From positions 222,937,291 through 223,001,290 of the forward strand of contig CM077115.1 of the NCBI GenBank assembly GCA_039619475.1: 64,000 nt of DNA, written 5' to 3'. Within the stretch, counting starts at the first letter, position 1. Every line of letters begins with the position of its first letter. Of the stretch, positions 28,501 through 41,983 are shown piece after piece. The notes below the pieces were generated by a model. It was not told the DNA's origin. It ran no database searches and was given only the letters and a program-made list of their open reading frames with translations. The DNA is from Icerya purchasi (lineage: Eukaryota > Arthropoda > Insecta > Hemiptera > Monophlebidae). Both the position numbers and the translations under genes were made by a program.

Positions 28501-31500
28501 ATAGATCAATACGGGTAGAGCGGGAATGAAATAGGTGCAAAATTAAGGAGCGAATGTGAAGCACGATAGAATCAGGCGATGGTTTAGGAAAGGGAGTAGC
28601 AATGGCTTGCAAAAAGGCCTTTTGAGTTAGAAGATAAGAGAACATTGGATATATTGCTAATAGAAGCTATAAAAAGGATTGTTTGTAGGATTGCGATAGA
28701 TTCGGCTAGCAATACGGAAGAGAAGGAGGGAAGTTTAAACCGAAGGCCAGCAGAGTAACAGCCGCTGCAACCCCCAAAAACCGACTTGGAGCAATTAAAG
28801 TATAAGAAGGAAAAAATGAGGATAAACCATAATTAAATTCATTATGAATGGCGGGAGAGGGAAGAGGCTTGACACATAGAAAGGAAGAAAGAGTAAACTG
28901 GGCGAGTAAATAAATGTTGGAATATTAAAGGTAAAATAAGAGCATTTGGTGTAGGAAATAACAAAAGGAGAGAAGGCCCCGAGGCGTGAAGAAATCAAGG
29001 AAAGGATTGGAGTTTTGCGAGGGGACAAGCGCAAGTTGTTGGATATAAACAAGCAGGAATTAGTAATATGAAGACATTTGATCAAGAATTTTTCACGTCT
29101 TCGCGTGAATAAAGGACAGGAACCGGTTTCTGTCAAAATGGCTGAATCGGAGAGGAAGTCAAGGCACCGATACACAACCGAAGACACATGTTTTGGATTT
29201 TATCAAGCTTGAGGAGAAAATATTTAGGAGTATTAGCGTAAAGAAACGAGCAATAATCGAATTTGGAAAGGATAGTGACCTTGTATAGCATCAGAAGGAT
29301 ATAAGAGTCCCCATCCCCAACTGCAGGAAGAGAAAGCCTTCAAAAAACTGACCTTTTGATAGCCAAAGTACAAAGATAATTGATGTGATCGTGAAAAGAC
29401 AAGTTACTGTTAAGAACAAAGCCAAAGTAGGAGACTGAACTGACTAATGGAATAGGAAGGTGGCACATGGATAGGTTGACTGAGGAACGATTATAAGGAC
29501 GATAAGTGAATTCCATAGCGGCCGATTTCCCAGGAGAAATAAAAAGGCGAAGATCAGATAACTCATTATCAAGAGGAAAAAGAGAGTTGTACAGTGTGGA
29601 AAAAAATAAAAAACTTTTTTTTTCTTTTTTTCTTTAATCGATAGTTTAGAACCTCAAAAATGTTATACTGAGCCTCCGGAAACTTATTTGGCTCGGAAGT
29701 ATTCGAAATTAGCGCCAAACACTGACGCTTTCGAAGCGCTTTTAAGCATATAGCGCGCACCATTATGGATGCACACAATTTACCACCTTTTTCCTCGTTG
29801 TTGATGCCGAAAATTCATACCCACGTGACTTGTGCAAGGTTAGGGACGATATATATATGTGTACTTGGACGCGTGTGTATTAATGTAGTCAATTATAAGC
29901 CATAACCAGTCGAGAAGCAAACAAAACGGAGTGTACCTACGTATTTTTCAATTTGTCGAGTGCACGTGTACGTTTATTCGAAAAATGGATCGCGAGAGTA
30001 AGAGAAACGTGCTAGGTGAAACAGTAAATCGGGAAAACAGAAAAAGAAGTAAATTTGTACCTCTGAAGAATCGTTACAATATGTAAAAAGAAGAGGTAAA
30101 TCTAAGTATGTCCTCATCCAAACTGAGTACATTCGGTGAGACTCAGATTGAGTTAAATGAAAGTGTTTCCTATCGTTTAATTAATCATGAGGTAGCATTG
30201 CTGAAGCAGGTTGCAGAAGCAATCAAGCCAATTTATATGGATTTCAGCCGGGATGATCTTCTTGAAAGATGCCTGGGAGCGTTCAGTCAAAATGACAACG
30301 AGAGTTTGAATTCAGTAACTTCGAAGTTTGCTCTAAAAAGTAGTTTCAGCAGCTCTAAAATCGTCGAAACAGCAACTAATTTGGCGACTATCATTTTTAA
30401 CAACAGCCACGTGGCTCTTTTACATGTTGTAGAACGCCCGGGAATCTCCATAAATTAAAAACTATACGATTACTGCCATCAGATCGACGAACACAGAATA
30501 AATCATGCCAATCACATCTCAGCTGCCGACACACATGAAGGACGTTTGAGGGCTGGAAAACAATTTCAAGACGAGGGTTTGGCATCAAAAGACGTGGATA
30601 AGCGTCTGTATGGCCCAGAGATGGCAGACTAAAAGATAAAAACAAGTTCGATATCAATATTTCGATTATATTAGTCGATTTACTACTTCCAAAACTTTAA
30701 ACGCGTTTTTCTCGAAATCATGTTTTTTGACCTGGTTGACAGCATAACTAAAATTCTTTTTATCCGATCGACCTGATTCAAAATGGATTTTGTTCAGGAA
30801 ATGTGTCGCTATCGTCGCATCATACAGTTTTTTTTAAATTGCATACTTTTTTTTTTATTAACAATTTACTGTGATTTTTTTTTTTTTAAATGGCCACCAT
30901 TTTTTCTCTAATCAAAATTTTCAAATTTTCTACGATACTACGATAACTATTCATCTATCGTTTAATAATCTTTTTAAAATTTCGATTTCAAACGTCTGCA
31001 GTACGAGTTATGCTGTCAACGGCAAAGGGACCTTTTTTTCAGAACGCCATCTTATGAATGCTTTTGTGCAACATTGGGACTAAAAAAAAATTATTTGAAT
31101 ACTTCTTGATTACATAAATAAATGTACAAAATTTTAAATTGATTGGTGTAGCAGGTTTTTCAAAAAAAAATCTTAAAAAACACATTCATTTTTAGCACTT
31201 TACACTGTTGTTACTCCTTAAGCTCCTCGTTGGCAGAAGAACGATTATCAGAGAAAGAGCAGATGAGTATATCATCGGCAAAGAATAATGAAGTAGACAA
31301 CTCTGAAGTGTAGCAAGGCTGTGGAAGTATTCACTGAAGATTTATAAACTCTTTTGTAGCTGTCAAAATATTTTCAAAACATCTAGCAAAAGTGTTTGCA
31401 TTTAAGCCGCAAAAAAGAGTTAGTCCTTCCAGCCCGAACCCTGAAAGTTAACTATGTGCCCATTAATTTCGCACGTTTTACCAATCTTAGGGCCAAATTC

Positions 31501-34500
31501 GATATATAAAACACCGCACTTAAACGTTACAGCAATTTTTAAATCCCGAGCCTGCTGGACTCGCTTCGTTAAATTCGATCTGTTTTGCAATCTTTGAAAA
31601 CTACTAATTTGCTAACTGCAGTAAAAACAAAAAAATGTTGAAGTATAATACGGTAACCGTAAGCATTTTCAATAATGATATCGCTATCTCCGCCGCGTAA
31701 CAATTTTTCAGTAGTCGGCTAAGTGCTTCAGCATGTACCGATTTGTAACGAATTTTCTCTTCTTGCTCGCAGATCTGCGTACTGAAATTTCTTTCGTGCC
31801 TTTCTAATTTACGTATACTCAGTTTTCGCTAATTTTGAATTAAATTTTAGCTGCGATGTCTACATAATTCAGGTCAGTGGAAACGTACGTTGCCCATTTT
31901 ATCAAATCAAAACATAAATCATATAACTGACGAGCCGTGCACGTTTTCAGTACTACTAATGTTATAGACCAGCTTAAGGCAAGAAAACCTTTTTTTTTTT
32001 TACATCGAGCGATGCAGCATTTTATAGAAGCATGACGTCCTGACAACCAAACGGCTTTGCTTCAATAGCTTGAATTTCAAAAATATTTATGATTCAACTC
32101 TAATACTTTGGGGTGTTACTTTAGAAATAGCAAACTATGAAAAAATGCAAAATAAAAACAACAAAAAGAAAAAAGATTTCTTGAAAGTGAGAAACTAGTT
32201 TAGCTCCTTAAAGAACATCCATAAAAATAAACAAAGCAATTTTGTAACAATTTTATAGTTTACTATAATATTTTTCCAGAAAAGGGGTTTAAATGTTTTT
32301 TTTTTTTTTTAAACATTAAAAGATAAACCCGATGTAAATTTAATATATTTTGTTTTCGATAATATTATATTGCATATTTAGATTGAATATATGCAAGAAA
32401 TAAAACTATTAACTATGAAAAACTGAAGATTAGCCAGATACATTGCAGAAATTTTAATCAAATCGTAGAAACAGTTTAAAAAAACATATTAACGCAAACA
32501 TTAACATGAAAATAACTGAAAATATTAAAATAAAAAAATTGCCTCAACGTTATCCTCCATCCGTATGGAATGATAAATTCCCGTAGAATTCGTTATCGTG
32601 CAAAAGTCATCTCTAGAGAATTCTGGAAAAGGTTCCCTCCAGTACAAAAAGGAATTGTAATCGTTACTTGGTAAAATAGTTTCTTCTCTGCTGGTTGCCA
32701 TTTTCCTAATTTTAAAAATATCATAATATAAAGTTTTTAATTAATACGAAACGACGACGTGTTTATTTTTAATGCAGAATAGTACCCAAATCTTTTTCTA
32801 ACATAAAAGAAAATGTGTATAATGGATGCCTAGAGGGAAAGGAGAAAACTACTAGTATTGGTTTTTTAAATAACAGTTCCAGATTTTGCAGCTAATACGG
32901 AAAAATACTATGTACGGTAAACTGTTCCGAATTGTTGACTGTTACAATAAATTGTTTCAGCTATAATTTCTTCTCAGGTCCAATTCTGATTTACTGTTAC
33001 TTTCATCTGATTCAAATAACTATAGGGGCTTAAATTATTATGATTATAACACTATGACGCACTTAAAAAAATATTAAATCACGTTTTGACCGAGAAACAT
33101 TAGCTTGCATTATGTTGATTTTTTCTTTTACACACGCGCGTGCGCGTGTATATATTATATACTTATTTCTTACGCTGCAATAATTAAACTGACAATTGTT
33201 AATTATAAAATTTAAACAACTTCACTTTCATACTACTTTTTTTAAAAAAAGAAAAAAAAAAATTACAATTCATATTAGTTTCAATTTTTTGTTCAGTACA
33301 TATTTTATAATATGTTTCTTATAAGTTGTTTCCATTATGTGGAAATATTTTGTTGCGATAGATCAAAAAATTAAAAATACAATATACAGGTAAGTAAAAA
33401 AAAAAAGTGTATAAATCAAATATCACAAATTTGAAAACCGACGAACAAATTATAAAAGATATGCGTTTAAAATTTAGAAAAAGATTATTTTGGCGAACAC
33501 AATATCAAAAATATTAATAGATTTCCAAATAGAAATGCTAAGTTTTAAAAAATATTATGAAAGAAATATATTTAAAAATATATACGAGTAATCTGCTAAA
33601 AATTTTACAAAAAGAAAAACAAAGTGTTAATTTTTTATTTTCCAAATGCACTTTTGTACGCATAGGATGTAGTTTTTTTTCAATTATGTCATAAAGTTCT
33701 GTAATTTAAATAAATCTGAGCGATGGTGAAATTAATTTTACTAGAGTGAATCAGGACTACAATTGTGACAGTAATAAAAGTAACAGGTCTACAGAAGTAA
33801 ATAGAATTGATCATCACATATTCTATTTAATTTACTCTACAATTAATATTCCTATTTGCATTCGCCTAGAATTTAATTTTTAAAATCATGCGTATTTTTT
33901 CTCTTTTTAATTTTAATTGATCGAATTTCTATCTGCTCGCATTTCGCAGAGAACAATGTTTTTAAAAATTATCAGCAAAGGTTAAACAACTTCGTTTAGC
34001 AATTAAACAACCAAAACAAATTAAAGAAAAAAGGTACCTATATTCGTCCAATAAACAGTGCTGCATTTCAGCCGCTGTAGTAACATTAGGTTTGGTTCCT
34101 TTATAGATGCACGACTGAACAAGATCCGGTTGATTTTCGAAATTTTTAATGAGCAACACTCGTTCGCGTTCGTAAAATTCTTTATTTTCCTCATCTTCGA
34201 TTTCGCCGCCATTATCATTCGCTTCCTCTTCGTTACCTAAGTAACCGTATTGTGTTGAACCGTTGTACACTGACGTTGAAATATTCGTGGTTCTAGTTCC
34301 ATCACCACCCCACAGTGATATCATGTAACGAATTCGACGAAGCTCTTTCAGCGAATGCAATCTAAAGACAATTAGTCATTATTTTAGTCTTTTCCCTTCC
34401 AATTAGTAAGACATATTGTTAGTTCGTTTATGTATAATTTTAGTTTCCGCGTTTATCAAACAGCTACGATAAAAAATACCGACAAAATGGTCGTTACACT

Positions 34501-34709
34501 ACTATAGATTTAAACTACTATTTTTGAAATGCAGATTTATTCAATATAATCTCGGAAAATTAGCTTCAATTGAGTCACACCAAAATTAGTTAATTATGCG
34601 AAAATGTAGCATTCCCTTTCGTAAAAAATATATGTAAACAGCGAGCATCAAAATTTTACAGGGCTCCTACAAGCATCGTTGTTGGAGCATGTTTAACAGT
34701 ACTAATATA

Positions 34710-34743
<34 letters not shown>

Positions 34744-37700
34744 TGCAGCGAAAACATAATTTTGAACATTTTTTTATCGTCAGGAATGAAGCGAGATTAC
34801 TAATAATAAAATAGCATCTAATATACAAATTAAAATTGCGGTTGCGTCTTACTCCACCCTTTTACCGAATAAATTTCCCGTCACAAGTGGTAACGCGTTT
34901 TGAAAAAAAAAAGAAAAAAAAGCTGGTTCCATTTTTTATATAAGTTATTTGAAATATGTTTGTTTATTTCTCCGGGTACCGTTAAACTAAAACGTGGTGG
35001 CCATTCAAAAATAATTTTAAAATTCCCGGTTTTCCTGGTCCAAATCCTCTCAGTTTTCCCAGTCAAAATCTTACCAATTTCCTGATTACTAGAATTGTAC
35101 AAAAAGAAGAATGGAATTTTTTTATTACTATTGATAATATTTGACCGCCGCAGCATATTTTATATGAATAAGACAGGATTTTGTAATTTTCTTCGAGTAA
35201 AGTACAGTAAAAAACGCGTTCACTTTTCGCTTCAAATGATTTTTTCTTATTAAAAATATCGTTTTTGGCTATTTTTACTTTTTTTCCCGGTTTGACGACA
35301 AAATTCCCAACTTACTCCCGGCTGGGCAGGCACCTTAACAAATAATTAACTAATAAAACCATAAGAAGTGTAACAGACAATACAATGAAAAAATAATATT
35401 AAAAATCCAGATGATAAAAATGTATAACACAGAAAACCGGAGTAATGTGACTAAATACTTCCATTCATCTTCTACATTTTCTGTCACATTTACGAAGGCA
35501 TATCAATGTTTATCGTAGTTATTTCACCCCAGTTTCTAGAACGATATAATTTTTTGCTATTTATATTATAAAATGCGACCGACGCATTTTAAATATTTTT
35601 ATTTCACTAATAATAATAAATCATAGATAGGAGTGATTAAATTTCTTTAAACTTTTTAGCTTTTCCAAATGGTTCGAAAGAAAAGTTATACTTTCTCCTC
35701 TGTTTCATATTCAACGAATTAGTAGTTAAATATAAATACAATACTTCATTTAATGCCATTTAGTCGCACTTAAAAAAAAACGCATAGCAAAGGCAAGAAA
35801 AATTGAATCGGTAGGTCATTCCTACTTTATCATCATACCAATTTTAGCTCAATTTTTATACACGGAGTATTGCTATTTTCACAACACGTACGTCGACACC
35901 TACAGCAGAATTCCAAGTATATTCGAAGCAGCATGATTATTATAAAACCTTGAAGAGAAATTATTTCGGAGATTCTCATGATGACGTGTTGTGTGTAGAA
36001 TTTGATTACTCACAGAATGCTCCACTACCTCGCCTTATTGTATATGAGCAGTTTTATAAACGCTTGGTTTGGCTCTATATTTTCAATGTCCATTTTTACA
36101 ACTCACCGAAGTCAGATATGTATGTATTTGTAGAAGGTAAAGCTTTCAACGGTCCTGCAGCCGTTATTTCATTTTTAAATGAAAGCATACAATGTTAAAC
36201 AAAGGATATAAAAAAATCGTATTATTTTCGGATGTCTGCGGAGCAGAAAATTAGAATAAGTATATGGTTATAACGAAAATATCTGGTGTGGAAGTTGAGG
36301 ATATTTATCCTGTCGTGGCCGTAGTTTCAATCAATGTGACCGCAATTTTAACCTTTTCCGAAAAAAAGTCAAAAAACTATCTCGCGTGGTTGATGTACGG
36401 ACATACTGGGAATACCTGGTTGCAGCCTGAAAGACACCATGCCCATTCAATGTGATTTTCGATAGTTCCATATTGAAATATTTTTAAATAATCCGAAAAA
36501 TCCTACAACTGTTTTTAAAGTCCAACAATACTGTCGTTTAAAGTACGATGGAGAATTCGTATACACCTCAACACCTTATAACGAAGACGTATGGATCAAA
36601 TTCGAATTTTGGAAACCGAATATTATAGATTCCGAAAATTTAACGCTAAATCCTGCACCTGCTTCGGGTATCGATAGTAAAAAAAAAGAAAGATGTAGAT
36701 AATTTATTCAAGTACCTAACCTAAAAATAAGTTTTTAAATTTAAAGAATTGGTTAAATTTATTTGATTAGTTATGCTTAGAAAAGAAACTTTCTTTAAGA
36801 ATATATTTTTTTTTTTGAAAATTAAAGTATGTTTTTCGCAAAATTTACTTCTTTCAGCATTTGATTACCTCAACAAAAAACATGAAAAAACACCAAAAAG
36901 TTGTTTTCTAAAGAAAGTGTAACTTTCCAACCAACATAGATCCCGAAAAAATAACAGCAGAATGTTAGGAAAATGTTCTCTCCAAGAAGAGCAATTTTGG
37001 AGCTTTTTTTAAACGTTCATAGCAGCGCTCTCTGTCGGAATTTTTAAAAACTTTTTGAATAAAAATGTAGCAAAGTAGATGGAGGGGGGAGGGGGGATAA
37101 CATATTAAAATTCCATAGCTCTACCTTCACTAGTCTACTAATGAGGTAGAAATGAAACTTTAAAATGCGATTTCTCAAAACAAGCTTTTTTTCAAAATGG
37201 CCCTTATTCCATCTAACGCTTCAATTATTGATTGGAATTAAAAATCAGGTTTAGAAAAGATGTAATCCGATTGGTTAATTACAATGTAGGTTTATCTTCA
37301 ATAAATTTTATGGAATTTCTTTAATCAATGAGAATTTTCGACTTTCCCTGGCTATTTTAAAAAATGACCACGCTGTAGTAAAAGCGATATTAAAAATAGA
37401 ACATCTTTTATTTTTTAACCGACTTCAAAAAAGAAGGAGGTATTCAATTCGACTGTTTTTTTTTTTTTTTTTTTTTTTTTATGTGCGTTACCAAAGAACT
37501 TTCTTCTAGATGAACCGATTTTGATGATTCTTCTTTTATTTGAAAGGTGGTGTTTGTCATGTGGACCCATTTAAATTTGATCAAGGTCCGACCGGTAGTT
37601 TTTGAGTTATCCTTAATAATGCGGGAGATTGAAGCTTTTTGGATGCTTTTCATTCATGATTGTTTTCACCGTCGGATTAGATTTTTGACTTAAAATACTA

Positions 37701-40700
37701 TAAATTTGCCAAATTACCATGGAAATGTAGGTTTTGGTGTTTTTACCGTGGAAATAAATGTTTTAATTTAATTGAATAAAAATGCATTAAAAAGTAAAAA
37801 ATAAATACCGACTTCAAGGTTTATTATAAAAATTTAAAAATGCACTAAAAAGTAAAAAATAATTACTCCCGATCAAATATATATATCAGAGTGATATAAC
37901 TTAAGGTGATATCGTAATTCTTATACAACATTAATTTTTTGGAGTTGGCATCAAATTCATATTAAAAGAATAATTAAAAACTGCATTAAATGTTGATTAA
38001 ATTGTTCCTAACATGAATTCAATTCCAACTCCAAAAAGTTAATGTTGTATAAGAATTACGATATCACCTTAAGTTATATCACTCTGATATATATATTTTA
38101 TCGGGAGTAATTATTTTTTACTTTTTAGTGCATTTTTAAATTTTTATAATAAACCTTGAAGTCGGTATTTATTTTTTGTAAAAAAGCATTTTATTTTTCT
38201 TACTTGTTTTATTTCCGAATGTGATACGAGTATAAATCAGTACCAAAATAAAATTTAAAAAAATATTCAATTACGTTGTACTTGATTTTATTCAGTCGTG
38301 TATTTAACCGAAATTAGAAATAAAAGGTGCGTTAAACCGACGATATATTATCTTATAATTTAACTTAACGAATGAAGAATAATCATCTAAGAAGTGGCGC
38401 TTACTGAAAAACAAAATCATTATGAATAAGGAGCATTTCACCGTTGAAATTATTCGCTAACGATGTGAGCATCGGCTGCGAGAAAGTTGTAATAAAAGCA
38501 CCCAACTGTTGGTAAGCGCAGCACTTGACGTTATCGTTGAAATCATATAACAGCTCGATAAAAGCCGGGGTGAGCACCGTTCTACGAGTATCTAACGAAC
38601 ACATACAAGCTAACGTGACGATAGTTTTTGCGCATATTTTTCGAACATGAAACACGATATCTAAGCATAAGTCTACAAATTTCGGTACCTGAAATAAAAA
38701 ATTGAACAATTAAAATTATTCGCAAAATATTGAACTACGAATACTTTAAAATTTAATACATTCCAGGTAGGAAAAAAATGTACCGCCCGCTCGATTCATT
38801 TAGATGTTGCAAAGGAGATTAATGAATAGATGTTTATTTTAACAGTACGATTTCCCGTTCCACTTAACCGGACCAAAAGTTAATTAAACAATAAAAAATT
38901 AGAACACGGTTTTTAAAGTGTCGGAAATTTTTCACATCTCCTAATACAGAAACCCTATTTTAGCAGAAGCACCGCCGATAAATAGTTCAGTTCCTTTTTT
39001 CTATATGCATATAGCTTTCAGCATCAGCAGTTCTTAAAAAGTTTTCAAAGCTCAAAGAATCCAAGTAACTTTGTATACATATGACTCGAAACTGTACCGT
39101 TCGCAACGTGATAGATTAAAATTAAATTTACTACGCGTACTAATTATTGTAAAATAGTAAACAGACATGAAGCAGTCGTTTTTTTTTTTTTTTTACTAAA
39201 CAATATCAATATAAAACGAATTGATAGTAACAATTCTGCTATATAACGTGTATTCGTTAAATCATAATTTTAACATTTGATCCGGTTTTAGAAAGTTATA
39301 TAATTTTTCTAAATGTTTTAATCGTGACTACTATTGTTTTTCTTTTATTTTCTTTTCTTGTATCGATTTCAATATACAATAAAACGAGAAAAGAAAGTAA
39401 CGTCTAATGCACCGATAGATCATCAGAATAGCAGGGAGCAATCCGTTGATTCGTCTTGTTTTAACATACTTTATAAATAAAAAATATAACCATCGCGTTA
39501 TTTTACGTAAGAATTAGAGAATAAATATGAATAATTATACTAATCAGTGCTATAAAATCTGCGTGTATCGGAATTATTAATTTTCTTCTTAATATTTATT
39601 TAAACACACTTTTTTTTTATTATTCCATCGCATTAATTGATTTTTTATGCTATACACAGCGTAAACATATTTTCCTATTGATTAGTAAATAATATACCGG
39701 TTTTGATAAATATGAGCCTGTTTTTTTTTTTATGAAATGTTTCGCCTTTCGCCCCTCTCTGCACAGTAAAAACGGTTACAAAACCGTCTTCAATTATAAA
39801 AGGTAAAATATCAGTTTACTACCTTCAACTCTAGTGCCAAACTTCTGAGCTGAAAGTTTTTTCCCCTGTATATCCTTGTTCCCATTACTTTTGTATAACA
39901 TATTTATAACCTCGATAGATCAATTGAATTGAATTGTTAATGACACATTAGTAACTATTTTTTTTTATTTTTTTTTGTACACTTAGATATTTTATCTCCA
40001 TTGTACTACTACTTTCCCACTTACTTTAGAGATCAATCGCTTTTTTAATGCCAACGTAATACCCCTAATTTACGAAAAAATTATACAAAAACTAATCTTG
40101 ATTGTAACATTATCATTATTACCCTCGGGTCGGTTTTCTTTCTGGGAATTTCCGCTGTTAAAAGGGGATCCTGCTTTGGAAGACTTTTTTTTTAAAACAA
40201 CTTAGCCCAGCGAACTTTGGGGTATATTTTTTACGTATTTGAAGTGTGTAAATAATTTTTATTAAGTAGATACAATAATAAACTGCAGAGCAATGAGCCT
40301 TCTCCTAGAACGTCTTTCTACTGCAGTTCGCAACTGTCGGAAAAGATGCAGTTCGTAATTCTTGTCAGAAACAAAAAAACCCAAATGAATTTAAAATTAT
40401 CGATTTTTTCGGGCTTAAATAGAAAGAAGTGTATTTTCAACAAAAAAAAGTAATTTTTAAACAATTTTGTTAGTTCACGTAAAAAAGAATTCAATATTGT
40501 GGAGAATCAATTTCAGTCCAATTCAATAGGTCATTTAGTTTTTTTGCTATCGCGCCCGCCAATTCAGAAAAATCGAAAAAATGAAAACTCCAGGAAGCGT
40601 GTTTTAAAGTTTTTAGTAAGAGAAAATATAAATCTTTGTTTCTTACGTTAATGATCGGCTCATCAGTTATTCCTGGCCTATACATTAGTCCGTTTGCTTC

Positions 40701-41951
40701 CTTAAATAATTCATTCCGATGGATTCGTTCGAGTCTAAAAGCCGTACGAGCCCCATTGTTGCTAAGTGACGGGCGCCTGTTCTCCCTTTCGGTCCGTTCC
40801 GCGTCGGCGATATCAGCAAAAACAGTTTGCATTGCCGGCCAATATTCAAGTGCAGCAACTGCATAATATTCGATATCGCTGAATATCCTTCGTTGAACAT
40901 GCTTGCAGCTAAGCAGGCGGCTATTTCAATGACTTTTTCACCGCAAATCAAGTGCTCTGGATTGATGCGCCAGACCATTGAGTTAAACGACACCAGTTTG
41001 AATTTTACGCGTGCCCGCCTAAACATCTCGTTAAAAGGTCGTCACTTGATAGTTTTTCATAAATCGGGCGATGTGCTTAAATTTTTCGTGAATCAATCGA
41101 GCAGGATGCTCAAAACATCGTAGTTGATTGGTGCATTCAGTTTTGCGCCATTCGCACCAACTATCGATGCCTGCTAAATAATTTTCTTGTCGAGGGGATT
41201 TGTCTGAGAAGCAATAATGATCTAGCATTGCTATCACAGTTTTTTTCATTTCTCGGACAGAATCAATATTTTTGCCAAACTATAATAAATTGTTAATTTT
41301 TTTATGATACCTTCCCTTAGCAGCTTCTTACCGATAGAAGGGTGGCGAGAGCGCCTGAGCCTGACTGAACAGAAGCTCAAAGTAGAAACACGTACACAGA
41401 TAATAGAAGAGACAAGGTCGTAAAGTGGACCTGAACCTGGCTGAATGTGCGTACACCTGCTCGACGCTCCCTTTCGTTCAGCGTTGCATCTCCAAATGTA
41501 TTTCGAATTGACATCTGTGACTTTGCGAATATATTCTTGGATAGTTTAACTATCGATTTAGGAAATAAAAAAAAATATCGATTTTTCGATCTTCTAAAGC
41601 AGAGGATGCCCCTTAATGCCCTCAATCTGTATAAACTAGCCTTTTCTCAGCATCGGTAATCTCGTCATAGTTATTAGTTTTCTCGACTAAAAAACTGAAA
41701 TCCACGTGACAGCACAGCCAATAAAACTGGGCGAAAAATTACTCGTTAAATATAGTTCTCTTTCAAGCAGGTTACCCTGGTTGTTCATGTTTTGTGAACA
41801 GCAATTGATACGAAACAGTGTGGGATAAAGCTGTCTCCTTTCTTGTTAATTTTAAGGGACGATATAGCATTTAGTTTTCGTTTTCCAGACAGCTGAGAAC
41901 GCTCCGTTGAAGACAAAGTCCTGGAATTTTAAACAGCCCTTTTTAAATTTG

Positions 41952-41983
<32 letters not shown>

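Larger units (their letters stand above)
27597..31320 (-). mobile_element. non-LTR retrotransposon relic, 5'-truncated, itself interrupted
   Basis: Reading the minus strand, a reverse-transcriptase catalytic motif STSLFFADDILICSFSDN lies at about 31240-31295. After an inserted element (about 29590-31209) the thumb follows: LRLFISPGKSAAMEF, SYFGFVLNSNLSFHDHI, then LSKFDYCSFLYANTPKYF. Next come an RNase H domain (IPNHCGISDNELVDSLAR, 28495-28442) and a C-terminal zinc-knuckle-like tail (IRLRLNHSLPF, CTFDPSEANFICGAKHVLLE). A T-run at about 27597-27612 is the poly(A) tail on the minus strand. In-frame stops and shifts make it inactive; one is TAG at 28496-28498, where the RNase H Trp is expected. 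The 5' part up to the RT palm is missing. Confidence 0.8.

Noticed and set aside
27725..29187. Long minus-strand frames as host genes
   Set aside because: They carry RT thumb, RNase H and zinc-knuckle motifs of a retrotransposon, with stops and frame changes between them.
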